From NCBI RefSeq assembly GCF_963422355.1, contig NC_085096.1, positions 6,745,959-6,809,958 on the forward strand: DNA of 64,000 bases, given 5' to 3'. The stretch comes from Corticium candelabrum. Taxonomy: Eukaryota > Porifera > Homoscleromorpha > Homosclerophorida > Plakinidae. The notes beneath the pieces are model-generated. The model saw only the letters and a list, made by a program, of their open reading frames with translations, made no database searches and was not told where the DNA came from. This document shows positions 21,591 to 33,177 of the stretch, piece after piece. The position numbers and the translations under genes are program-made. Numbering within the stretch: position 1 is the stretch's first letter; the number at the start of each line of letters is the position of its first letter.

Positions 21591-22946
21591 CAGACTAAAT
21601 TGAGTTAATTTCTGCTCTTTGGGCGCTCTCTGGTCTGGAAGTTAGAGGCACAAGTGCTAAAACACGTGCAGTGCGCACAATTATAGTAGAGTATCCGCTC
21701 TTAGTACATATCCGACCGGGTTAATTAATTAATATCATTCTGCTACGTACAGTCGACTAAAGACCATTTGATATGCAGATCCATATCCTCGCTTGTAGGT
21801 CCAGTTTACAAGCACAAGCTATCAGTGCAAACACCCCGCATACATAAATTCAGTTTTTAATTAATGAAAGACCCGGATGTACTAATAATATCTTGCCTTT
21901 TTCGACGTCGACGTCAATAATTTTATTATAAACGACACGGTCCTTGCGTACCGTTCACCGTCCGAGGTCTCGGAATCGACATTTAATAAATTCTGTGATT
22001 CGATCCGCCGTTCCAGAGAAATTCGCTCACGAGTAGAGGCAGGTTCCATCGGCAAGAAATCACGTCGTCCCAAGAGAACTCCGAAAGATATTATTATTGT
22101 AATTAGAATAAAATATGCATAAACGGCTTCTATCGCATGAATGATTTACTACCAACTTATGTGATGTATGTGTAGGCATAAAGTAATCTAGCCATATGCA
22201 TGTTGGTAACACTCTGACAGTCGATCTATCTATAGAATGTCTTCCGGTTTTATTGTTCACTCTTTTCAAGTATCATTAGCTAGATTGAACTTTCTGGATA
22301 TGTCATTATTGAGTGCACTAGATATAGCTAGTTTATCGCGCTCAATTTGTAAAACAGGAAGCCCTCTCAGTCTAGACGACCTACTGTGTCAATATATTTT
22401 ACCATTCAATGATTGACTCTAACCACTATAGAGTATAGTAATACGTGAACCTCCGTCGAGCGTCGTTTCAAGTAAAAGCTACAAAGCAATACCCACTGGA
22501 AGAAGCTTCTATCCGGAGTAGAGTTGAGTTGAAATTGATTTCTGAATAGCTACTACAGAATTCGGTCAGACTTCCAATTTTTTCAACGCTATAGCTATTT
22601 GTTGCATGTTTGGGTGTTTATTCCGCCGTTGCTAGGATTCTTTTTCTCGTTATATTACACTCCTACCATAGCAACCCAACCACATGTTGTATATTTACCG
22701 GTCAATAAACGTTTATTAACCGGTCAATATCTGTATACTGCTTACTGACATAAAACACAACTAACTTAAAACAAGAAATAGCAAAAACCAAAACAAAATA
22801 GCAATCAATACATGGGCGTACCTATTTTAGATTACAAGCTTATTCTTTACCAATAATAATGTTCACAGTACTACAGTTTGTAAAGACGCAGTCAGAAATG
22901 ACAAATGGATTCTCTCTTTCCGTTTCAGACGGCTGTTCAGCCTGGA

Positions 22947-23680
22947 CTACTTCGTGTCTCCAGACTCCTTGGCTTTTGCGTCAGTGTAATCTGTGTGTGC
23001 ATGGCCATTATCCAAAACTTTGCACGCTGCCATTTGCTGCAATTCAGATGGCTCTTGGTATTGTCTCAGTGCTTGCAGGGTTTTGTGACCAGTTCTTCCT
23101 TGAATGACATGTTCAGGAACTCCCGCTTGAAACAGCCTTGTCGCACTAGTAGCTCGAAGAGCGTGGTTGGTTCGAACTGGAAGACCAGCTTCAGCTGTCA
23201 TCACTTTCATCATTGTAGCGAAAGTGTTACGACCGATTACTTGCTTTGAATACCAAGAACCAAATGAAGGTGTAGATAAAGGTTTCTAATAGAAGGCTTC
23301 TCGGGAAAATCCTGCTGGCAACTTACTTAGATAGAGATCCAAAATTTTTACGTGGCAACGGTCACCAGCTTCTTCATTAGCGTATCCGATAAACCACAAA
23401 CCACAAAATGCTATTACCTTACAGAGTTACGTTGGAGCTTGACTATAGTTTACTATGTGACTGTTTTGTTTGGATGCCTTGAATCACTCAGTCCACCACT
23501 ATGATTTTTGGATCGATCCGTGTTCAACGTAATTGTAACAGACTTTTGACAATCCGTTTGTGGTTTGGCTGCATCTAGTTGTGAATCCTTCGTTGAGAGA
23601 AAGTCTGTCTGTCGGTACCTGCTCTTCTTGTAGAGCATCTTTGTTTCGATTACTTCTCCATGCTTCAAATATTCGCATCA
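22947..23680 (-). pseudogene. Tyrosine recombinase remnant, Crypton/DUF3504-like
   Basis: The minus strand encodes, in order, HSGGLSDSRHPNKTV (about 23490), GDRCHVKILDLYLSKLPAGF (about 23340), then after a TAG the segment KPLSTPSFGSWYSKQVIGR, and finally NHALRATSATRLFQAGVPEH, GRTGHKT and ALRQYQEP (23160-23020). The HxxR box (NHALR), the second His (GRTGHK) and the candidate nucleophile Tyr (ALRQY) are all present. This is the order seen in Crypton-type tyrosine recombinases and their ZMYM/QRICH1-type descendants. The in-frame TAG and lost upstream coding show that the copy is dead. Confidence 0.65.
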
Positions 23681-24439
23681 CGCAACTGTTGCAGGCAGTC
23701 GTGTTCTTGCAAATTGTACCTTTGCTGTACTCGTCTTTCCAGCAAATCTGCTGTCAAGCTGGCTAATACTAGTGGCATGCTTTTTTAAACCAACTCGTCT
23801 TATCTGTAGTCGTCGTCCTGGTCATTATTACGGTCTTCTTTCTGATCCGACATCATGCTGGCAAAACACGTGGATAATGTACTGTTCTAATACTTTTGAG
23901 CACGTGGCCTTATGGTGCTGACGTGCAGCCAACAACACTTTACAGCTGTCAAAATGTGGTTGTTTGACATAAAACTTTAGCTGTCATTGCAATACACAAC
24001 CACTCTAATTCAACTTGAATAATCTATGAACTCTAATTACAGTAGGATGTTAAACATGCAACAAATAGGTTAATGCATGGTAGGGTCGGCGATATCCAGG
24101 TCAATAAACTAAATGTCGTCTCCCTACCATGCATTAACATATAGTTGTTCTCGTGTGATTGTCATAACCATCACATGTGATTCAATCTATAGCTATGTAT
24201 GTAGGTACACTCTCCTACAGCTAAACTCCGGAATGCCCTCCAGTTTTTGGGTTGCATTACCTTTTGATATATCGTGAATTAGGAATCGTCGTGTTCTAAA
24301 ATCGTATCTTGTTGCTTCTCGTGGTTTTAAATTGCTGTAGCTGTGTTACCGGTAGAAGTAATAGCACCAATCGCTTTGAATAAGCTGTTGTATGAATTTT
24401 ATGACATATTCAAGGACGAGTTGGGACGTTGCAGTGAGA

Positions 24440-26197
24440 AGGCAAGCATCCCAGTTTGTCCGGACGCAGATCTAAAATCGTTCCGTTTAGAAGACCTATG
24501 CATCTGAGAAAACAAAAAGAGGTAGAATTAGACAGACTGGTTGAAACAGAGGTTTGTAGCCAGTGAATAATGCATTATGCGCTTTTCCAACTGTCAATGT
24601 TGTGAAGCAATCAGGATCTGTACGAATATGTGGAGACTTTAAGCCTCTCCACAAATTTATGGTGGTAGACCAGCACCCGATGCCACACCTGTCTGATCTT
24701 TTCACTGTTCTCGTGGGAGGGCAAAACTTATCTAACTTAGATTTGTCAGATGCATATAATCAATTGTCACGTCTTCTTATAGAACATGATGAAACTTTCG
24801 ATCAAATTAGACAACAAGACGAAGAAGCTGAGCAGGTTGTGGCCAGCCTAGAGACCCAAAATGTTATAAATGGACCCATTGTCTACAAGCAACTTCAGAA
24901 ATACGTTAGAAAAGATGCCGTTTTACAAGAAATCATTCGATACATTCAGGAAGGATGTATGGCCAGCAAAACTATCGAATGCAAGCGTCAAACCGTATTC
25001 TTCTTGCAAACATCAACTTTCAGTTATAGATGGATGCCTTTTGAAGCATGGTGATGAAACAACGCACGTTGTCGTACCATCTGCCATTAGGCAATTGCTT
25101 CTGCCACAGTTGCATAGAGCTCATGTGGGCTCTGCCCGCATGAGAAAACTGGCTCGCTGAGAAAACTGGCTCGCTGATATATCTGGTGGCCAGGTGTCGA
25201 CCGTGATATTGATAAAATGGTACGCAATTGCGATGCGTGTGCCTTACACAGAAATAGCCTTCCGAAAGTTCCTCTTGCGTGGGAATTTCCAGACAGACCT
25301 TGGCAACGTTTACACCTTGATTTGCGAGGCCGTTCAAGAATTTTATGTGGCTCATAGTTGTTGATGCACATTCAAAATGGCCACAGGTTTTTAAATTTCA
25401 AGTTGGATCAAGCGGAACAAAGCAAATAATATAGTCATTAAAACACCTAATTGCGAGTCTTGGAATTCCAAAGCATGGCCATCAGTTTGTGGCGAAAGAG
25501 TTTAAGATTTCTGTAATCAGGAAGGAATCTTTTACAGTTTAGCACCTCCTTACCACCCTAAAGTAATGGACAAGCAGAAAGATTCATTCAGTCGTTTGAA
25601 AGAGCAGTCCCAAAAGGATTAGAAACACCAGAAGCGAATCTGCAAGACGTTGTTACTGACATTCTCATGGTATACAAGAGTACAGAACATGACACTACTG
25701 GAGAGTCTCCATCCAAACTTCTATTGGGTAGGGAACTTCGATGTTCTCTCGATATGCTAGTGCCAGAATTACCTGCCCATCAAGATCAGACTAAGCAGTT
25801 ACTGAAACGCAAATTTCAAGAGTGTCAAGAGAGACAAAAGAAACAACATGATCGTACGTCTCATGAAAGGAAACCCTTTCAATTAGGAGAAACTGTTTTT
25901 GTTAGACAGCCAGAAAGTAAAAGAAAAGGTTTTAGGAAACCAGCAACAATTCTCGAAGTTCTAGGACAAAGATACTACATGGTCAGGTTTCTCACAGGTA
26001 CTAATACAAAATTACACGTGAACCATTTGTCGAGCAGTATATTGTCTCCGAAAACATGCCATTCCTCGCCAGCTAATAACCCGATTGCGACCTATTCTGA
26101 TTCGGATGATGATTCCATCGAGACCGAGAAGTTACCTAGACGTAGCCAGAGAAGAACTAAAGGACAACCACTTGAACGTTTAGGAGAGTGGGTATAG
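24440..26197 (+). pseudogene. Decayed Ty3/gypsy retrotransposon pol
   Basis: Reverse transcriptase fingers/palm are seen at 24600-24780 (SVRICGDFKPLHKF, then HPMPHLSDLF, then SNLDLSDAYNQL). After a jump that removes the YXDD box and RNase H come tether sequence (24800-25020) and integrase. The integrase zinc-binding region and core are split by many stops and shifts (25060-25660). The integrase C-terminus and tail are open at 25667-26197, with a GPY/F-like segment (LGETVFVRQPESKRKGFRKP) and an acidic end. No LTRs were found. The order RT-IN without a chromodomain fits the Mag/K02A2.6-like branch. Confidence 0.8.
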
Positions 26198-26745
26198 AGC
26201 TTTACAAATGAGACAGTTTGAGAAGTTGAATTTGTTTGTGGGATAGCTGATTGTATGAGATGTTTGAGTTAACAAGATTATTGAGTTGTCACAAAATCCC
26301 TTGCTCAGTGTAGCACAATTAACATTAAAAGTATATAGTTAAAGCCATATGCAGCTATCATTAATAAAGCTACGTACCCTATGTGCCGACTTTAAGCAAA
26401 GTTAAGAGATTCCCAAAATCCTGTTCACGTATGGCATCCACGGCACAGCTTTCTTGCTCATAAACATCTTCCTACGTACGCCACTGCTCTCTGCATTTCT
26501 TAGATTTGACTCTAGTTGCTTTGTGGTGTTTCTGTTTTTGTTGCTTCAACTAGCAATTGCTTGTAAACATACTTTAATTCTGTTTGTCTGCTTTTTTCAT
26601 AAGAGCACCATCTCCAAGAATGCCTTTATCTCTTTATCAGTTAAGACAGAACACGTTATTATGGAATCAATGGATTTAGAACTTGTGTAACAACCTGTAC
26701 AGGTTCGTCTGGATTGCATTCATCCTGATTTACTATGCATTTTAG
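26198..26745. other. Spacer between gypsy relic and CD36-like copy
   Basis: AT-rich, with no recognisable exon. It ends in TTTTAG at about 26740-26744, in the same position relative to the CD36-like exon as at 801-807, so it may be intron of the duplicate. Confidence 0.4.
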
Positions 26746-27103
26746 TCAACTCAAAAAGTGCCGTCTCTCTACTTTCCTGTGTTCTGGGTAGGTCGGGTAA
26801 AATTGGTAAATCTTTCCAACAGTTGCTTTCTTCTTACTGTTTGTTGTACTGTTCAGGGTATTGAGATTTCCGATCATCCGGCAAGCAAGCTTAAGTCGAT
26901 TCTTCTCACTCCCATCACAATAGTAGACAGCGTTCTTATACCTCTTATGGTTACATCAGGTGAAACATGCGATAGCAAGTTATAGTATGTTCAAATGATT
27001 GGTAATTGTGTTGTTAGGTTTTATTGGAATTTTCTGTTTTCTTCTTGCGGTGTTTAAGTTCTCAAGTGCAAATGAGTTTTCAGTTAACGAGGATAGAACA
27101 TAA
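26745..27103 (+). pseudogene. Second copy of the CD36/LIMP-2 family C-terminal exons, with frameshift
   Basis: This stretch aligns with 808-1176 exon by exon. Exon 1 (about 26746-26797) gives PSLYFPVFWV but has lost one base in CAACTCAAAAAGTG relative to CAACTGAAGAAGGTA, shifting the frame before it. Exon 2 (26857-26959) gives EISDHPASKLKSILLTPITI and exon 3 (27018-27103) gives GFIGIFCFLLAVFKFSSANE, ending NEDRT and TAA. Exon 2 is 103 bp in both copies, and the introns are again short. Exons 2 and 3 remain clean at the protein level, so the copy may be recently dead, or a different acceptor may rescue exon 1. The upstream gene body is not visible between the gypsy relic and this tail. Confidence 0.65.
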
Positions 27104-27432
27104 GGTTTAGCACCTCTTTGAAGCAGGTCATTTGATGTACATGAAGTTCTCTTTAATTGTTCAAATGTACTGAGGTAGATATTACTAGCTAATTATTTGT
27201 GTTAGTACGCTACTTTCTACAAGTAAAGTTGTGCTCATTATGCCGGTTTCTATTTGTGCTGGTGTAGGCATTGGTGGTTATAGTGTTAGTGACCCTTAGT
27301 CAATAGGGATGTACAGACCAAGCTTTGCACCCTAATAGTGCTGTGCATACACTTCTTAATTTCTTACGTCATAACAACAGACTGTACGTGCCAAAAAGTT
27401 GGAACATGGAGCATAAACAACATATATGCAGA

Positions 27433-27611
27433 CAGGCAGACATACAAACAGACAGACAGGCAGACATACAAACAGACAGACAGGCAAACATGAAAACAGA
27501 CAGACAGATAATTTATTCTCATATAGATTCTACTTGTACATATGCTAGGATTTTTTAAATACAAATCAGTCCTTGCAAACAACAAAGTCATTAACTAATG
27601 GACTTAAGTTT

Positions 27612-27645
<34 letters not shown>

Positions 27646-27812
27646 TTCATTTATTATCATCAAACCTCTACGTATGTACAGGAAACTTTCAAATATCTAC
27701 CAGTCCTTCATAACTAAGCAAATTATAACACATTAATGGACTTGGCCTACAACATTGCAGTCAAACATTATGCCACTGTCGTTTGTAGACAGACAGACAG
27801 ACAGACAGACAG
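27433..27812. repeat. Three (CAGA)n clusters
   Basis: Tetranucleotide CAGA/GACA arrays lie at about 27433-27510 (interspersed with GGCAGACATACAAA), 27613-27644 and 27787-27812. They are separated by about 130-150 bp of unique DNA, as if a repeat-tailed element had been copied in tandem. Confidence 0.85.
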
Positions 27813-28757
27813 TACCGGAAATAGAGTGTCCAACAGTGCTATCGTTGTTTAGAGGGAAGAGGTCAAGAAATAACTGCAAAGACAAATTATTATATCCTAT
27901 CCAAAAAATGCTGCATGGCAATATCAATGACCCGTGGGCCAGTGTGGAAAAATAACGGTAGGACAAAGGACACTCTCCCACCAAGTGTTGTTTGTCCGAC
28001 CAAATACTGCACTAGCGTAGGAACGTGTTTAGACAAAACATCCACCCGTACACATATATATGCATGATAGTGCAAACCTTGTCTTAGCACGTGACGGCCT
28101 TTCGAATGGTGTAACCGTTAATTTCATGAACATGCTTTATCCAGAGAAAACCTCAGCTTCATCTAACACCATTTCTCCCTTGCAAGTTGTTTATCAATAA
28201 TTACATGCAAAATGGCTGCAGTAGGGAAGGCACTAATAGTTCATGTAGCAACATACAAGAATGTCCTACATAGGCTCAGTCTGTCTGAGCCAAAATAATT
28301 CCCTATTTTCCACACTGTCCAGGGCCATCCTTTCATGCACAGTTTCAGTTTCCAAACGACCTCATAATATTTAATCTTTGAGGGACGACAGGAAGGCGTA
28401 AAGAACGACAGAATTAGAAAAAGAAAGGAACGCAACAAGAAGAAAGATGAGGAATAGAGAGAATTGAGTCAAACTGCAGTAAACGTTCTCTAATGTACAA
28501 AAACTCGACTCCCTACAACCCATTCAAATACAGATGACGACAGCATAGCACTGCTTGCTAAACACAGAAATGTAGCTTAGTAACAATGCAGCAGCAGAAA
28601 TACCCTAGTAATCCTCATGCAAGCGCAGCAAGCTACCTATACTCCCAAGTGCATGCGTCACTCTATATAGTATAGCAAAAAGGAAATGTGCACAACCCTC
28701 GTAATACACCTATAGATATTATATAAAGTTAACCAATGTTACCACACACTCTCAGTG
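27813..28757. other. Spacer, nothing recognised
   Basis: Short frames only; no motif, RNA gene or repeat could be supported. Confidence 0.4.
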
Positions 28758-28878
28758 CTACTGAGTGTCACAACTTCTCCATCGAGACGTCCCTTTACCA
28801 TCCGCTTTGATCGGCGGGCACGCTTTGTACTCATCCGTCTCACCAACGTTCGCCATGTCTGCAATGTGTCTCAGAGGC
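28758..28878 (-). CDS. Possible 3'-terminal exon, unrecognised
   Basis: On the minus strand a good acceptor (GTGTTCTTGTTTTGCAG) is followed by 39 open codons: PLRHIADMANVGETDEYKAC, then PPIKADGKGT and RWRSCDTQ, then TAG. CpG content and codon use differ from the AT-rich surroundings. I do not know the family. It could be the cytoplasmic tail of a receptor-like protein, but that is speculation. Confidence 0.3.
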
Positions 28879-29067
28879 TGCAAAACAAGAACACCTATCA
28901 ACAGAGACATACTTTTGGCTTCGGCTGAAGTAGATTACCTTGCAGTTAAATTTTAGAATTAAATATGTGTTTAATGTAATTGTTTTCGCATGTTGCCTAC
29001 AGTGCCTTTGCTTAATTATTTATCTTGGATGATAAAGTTTGATTTTCAAATACACCAGTTCTCACAT

Positions 29068-29110
<43 letters not shown>

Positions 29111-29973
29111 TACTTAGCACGAGTATTGCCTCATATTACAGAAAGCAGGAGCAAGAGAAAAAGCGAAAACACGAAAATAAAATACGTCTTGTGGAACAGT
29201 CATCGTTCACACTTCTTGTTTTCTCTTCTATGGGTGAAGCAAGCAATTTGACAACGTGCATACAGAAGCTAGCTTCCCTTTTGTCGGAGAACAACGATAT
29301 GTCTTACAACACCATCATTTGCTGAATTCGATGTAGACTGGCATTTGCTCTTCTTAGATCTTCCATCATGTGCTTGCGTGGCTCCGGGTCTTGCAAACGT
29401 TATTATATCAATTCTGATAATGTGCTCTCTATCTGTACAGAGAGCCGTCTTTATCTTTAGATCATTATATACAAACTGTCTAGAAGTATATGCTGACGCT
29501 CTAATTTTTAATTTTGCTGCTATATGTACATGCTTTATTGTCAAATATACCATGTTGCAAAGTAGTAGTAGTGTACATATTGGCTCACTGAGTAATGCTT
29601 AATCAAAGAATAGGCTACTCAGCCCACCATTTTGACTCAATGAGGTGACCCTAACAAAGACGTTTACACGGTCTGTTGTGCAGTTGTGCAGTCAGTCGTG
29701 CACTCAGTCTACAGTCGTACAGTCAGTTGAACAGCCAGTTAGTCAGACTGAGTCAGTCGTGCAATCAGTTGATCAGGCAGGCAAACGATCAGTTACTGAA
29801 CATCGATTTAAGAACACACCACAGCTCTAGACTTTGCCTGGGCGAAGAACGGGCTACTCAGTTAGTTACATTATATTATATTATATTATATTACACATAC
29901 ACAGGCATGCACCTGCACGGACACGACCAGTTTAAGTTTGGCACGACTATTTTAAGAGAACATATATACTGTA

Positions 29974-30022
<49 letters not shown>

Positions 30023-30725
30023 ATGCGTGCGTTTATGTAAACTATGGTTTAAGTTCATGCTAGAACGACTTTAGTAGACCACGTCTAGGTCACACCAGCG
30101 GTATCAACTTTAGTGAAAAGGCACTTGTACCAACTACATTGACACGTGACCTGAGCACGTGACCTTCCGCTTCGCGCCAACTAAAATAGCCTCTGGAAAT
30201 CGACACTTTGCTTTCTTCAACTTACATGGGTAAGTTCAATATGTCTTATATCATTTACAGCTCTGCAACTAGATACGCGTGACATACGTGACGTCATTTA
30301 GCTAATCTCGTCATGATATTGCCATGAAAGGTGCTTCAGAGTATGTCATAATAGAAGTATTTGCAGTTAATTAATCCGCAGTTAATTAATCCGCATTCAT
30401 TTGAAAGCAACGTGTCATCATGACCTGTAGAGTACTAATAATCAGTTGGTCAGAGCAAGATGTATGAATTTCAGGTTCATTTGATCAGCTATAACCACAC
30501 ATCCGTCAATATTGAGAACCAGCTTTGAAACTGGGTAACAGTTACTGTTGCAAAGCAGATGGGAAAAGGTGATCTATCAGCCCTTACACGTCCCCTTTGT
30601 CCCCCAACTGGTTTCAAGCCAACCAGAAAATCTAAGTTTTAGAAGCACCTCAAACCTCATGATAAACATTCTGTACAAGCAAGAGGTAAGAATGCCTTTC
30701 TGTGATATATGCTGTTAAATAATTT
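28879..30725. other. Spacer with several microsatellites
   Basis: Holds (AGC)n then (AGT)n at 29071-29111, a CAGT-rich degenerate stretch at 29680-29775, TATTA repeats at 29870-29895 and (GT)n at 29978-30021. A minus-strand open frame at 29269-29553 (94 codons) has no recognisable domain. No gene could be supported. Confidence 0.5.
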
Positions 30726-32516
30726 TAAATTTACTTAATATTGCCATGATGCTTCATTTCATCTGCAGATGAAACAGCCTTACCTTGCCATCAACATTGT
30801 GCCACAACAAAGAACCATCTGCTGTTCAGCGTAGCCACTTTCACTGCCCCATGTGTGATATAGTCTACGGGCGAAAAGACCACTTTGTAACTCATATCTA
30901 TCGTTGTCATCAAGCAGGTAAACAATTTGGAATTACTTAGACGGTCAGATTCAATAATTATAAAAAGAGATTGAACCGATGTTACACCCACTGGCCCTAA
31001 CCTTTCTGATGGGTATGGACGTAAGATTGCCATCAAACATTGAATAGCTAAACTTTCTTAAATATTGTACATCTAGAAATTTGCTATTCAAAATTTCGCC
31101 TTTTTCACTTCTTTAAGGCTTTGTTAGATTTTTATTTTCTCCTAAGCAAAACATGTGACAGGGAAGCAATTTGCTCTTACACCTAGAAACGAGAACCAAA
31201 AAGTGAAATATAGTTCTCAAGATAAACTAACATTTCATGACAACAACATGGGACTCCGTGCTTGCCATGTGTTATACTGCACACGTACAAGTGGCTCGCT
31301 AAAGCAAATCCTCAGATGGATTGAATGGGAAGTAAAATGCACGCATAGTGCTCGATTATTATTCTCAAACCTATTATTTGCTCCTTGGATTTAGAAGAAA
31401 TGGCACTTCCAAGTGCAAATAATGTCTTTTATCAAGTGCTACTCCCTAAATCAATTATCCAAACTCGAATCTAGACATAATAATCATCTACTATTCAAAG
31501 TATCAGTGCTTATCTGTCAAACTTGTTTACATAAAAAGTTACAAGTGTCACAGCTGCCATAGCTACTAGTGACTCATCTGAATACCTCTCAAAAATTGAT
31601 ATCTCTAATCTAACGTTTTCGTCCGCTATGTCTCCACTTGTTACGTCTGTCAATACTCCTGAGCAGGACGATAGCAAGATATTGGAACCATCCATAGAGA
31701 TGACTTCTTCATATTCAATGTCTCTGCCATCTATGTCAGCACAAGAACCTGCTGCACATTAGTCAAATGACACAGGCAGTAATGAACAGCTTCAATTGTT
31801 AAGTTAACATGTCAACAGTTGCTGTACACACCAGCAACAGTGAAGTCAAAGTAAGTACTACTCCTGAGTCAAGAGTCAAGTGTGATGTGTGCTTTCTTGA
31901 ACTACCGTCAAAGAACTTAGCACGCCACAAAAGGACTGTTCACTCTAAATCCAGCAAGCACATCAATCAAGACAGGCATCATCGTGCAGTTTGCGCTGAT
32001 GGCAGTAGAGGCTTGTATCTTGTCAGTCAAACCTTGAGAGGTGTTGTCCATCCAATACTTGTGCAGACAATTACACTGCCCAGAAACTCAGCCTCCATTT
32101 GTGAGCTTACCAAGTGTTTTGATGTCAAGAAAAATCAAGTTCGAAGCTTCAGGCCTTCATTTGAATATGATCATGTTCAATCAGTTTGCTATGCTGAGAG
32201 CTACCTCCCCAATGTTAAACTAAGAGATGATAGTCTTGATTGTCTTGTGAAACGGCATCTGTTTTCAGAAAGCAGACGTGGTGTCTGCATAGCACATCGA
32301 AGCAAAGCTCTCAGTGCCAACTGTCCTGTTTTAGTTAGCTCAGTGAACAGCCAACTGATTCCAGCTGGTAGCAGGTATATCTTTTTTTCAGTGTTTGCCA
32401 AAGGAGTACACTACTGGGGTAGGCTGAGACGAACTGTTGTCTGTTTGGACACTAAAACTATGAAGTGGACACATCGCTGTTCTGCTTACCATAAAAAAGC
32501 TGCATCCACAGTGTAG
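30726..32516 (+). CDS. C2H2 zinc-finger, transposon-like multi-exon gene (probably decayed)
   Basis: An exon ending at about 30918 carries one classical C2H2 finger, HCPMCDIVYGRKDHFVTHIY then RCHQA, and a GTAAAC donor. A long frame at 31809-32516 (235 codons) starts with another C2HC/H finger, CDVCFLELPSKNLARHKRTV then H. It continues with AVCADGSRGLYLVSQTLRGV and HPILVQTITLP, and ends RRTVVCLDTKTMKWTHRCSA. This order resembles a family that is multicopy in fish and invertebrate genomes and behaves as a transposon gene: finger, a 'G.Y.V....G..HPI.VQ' block, and a C-terminal cysteine motif (from memory). The piece between the two exons is open in places only. Whether it is expressed is unknown. 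Confidence 0.45.
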
Positions 32517-33177
32517 TAGATTGATACGAGCCTTACAGGCCCACCTCTGCATGTAGTGTGCGGTCGCGTGTTAGTGTGCTGGCGAGAGTTGTACTAAATT
32601 CCATTCCAACAGTAGATGCAGTGTGGCAAAATTATCACATCTTGGTATCCCGGGCACTTACAAACATGGAAATGGTACCTCCGGAGCGCACGTGAGGAGT
32701 TGGAGACGCTGGTGCATTCTAACAGACAGAATGATGCTCAAATACGTTGGAACGAGCAGCTTCCAGAATATTACATATGTAGACTCCACCCCAGTCTGAC
32801 ATGGCCCATCCTATTCTAGCTAAAGAGTAGATGTAATCACCTTAATTGCATTCCTTAGAAGACATTAGACAGCCAATTAGTTCTCAATGACGTCACCAGA
32901 GTCACACGCGAACTCAATTCAGAGCTCTAGGAGACATCCGCACCTACTTTTGTCAGTAGTATTTCTGCAGCTGTTCTAGAATGCCATCACAAGCTTGTAA
33001 ATGAGTGTTTACATTGTGTTTAGCAGACGTCATTGAAGTAGTTACACTAATTCAATTTCTTATTTTCCCCACTAGACAGCCCAAACTGACGAAGTCCACA
33101 CACATAATTCCCACAATGCACCTATTGTTCGAATGGACTTTAGTGGCTGGTAATACAATAACGGTGAAAACACAACA
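32517..33177. other. Upstream flank of the second gypsy copy; may contain its decayed 5' LTR
   Basis: No gene. The last bases, CACAACATT, directly before TGGCGACGAGG, mirror the end of the intact element's LTR (CACAACA then C). A 5' LTR therefore probably ends at about 33179, but its start could not be located. Confidence 0.45.

Larger units (their letters stand above)
20788..24300. mobile_element. Nested inverted-repeat (foldback-like) element block
   Basis: An outer inverted repeat pairs 20788-20925 with 24163-24300; both contain TGCAACCCAAAAACTGGAGG in opposite orientations. An inner inverted repeat pairs about 20940-21258 with 22385-22600, including 27 exact bp at 21232-21258 against 22385-22411. 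The inner unit carries a THAP remnant. The space between the inner right arm and the outer right arm carries a tyrosine-recombinase remnant on the minus strand. The layout looks like one inverted-repeat DNA element combined with or inserted into another. No target duplication could be fixed. Confidence 0.6.
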
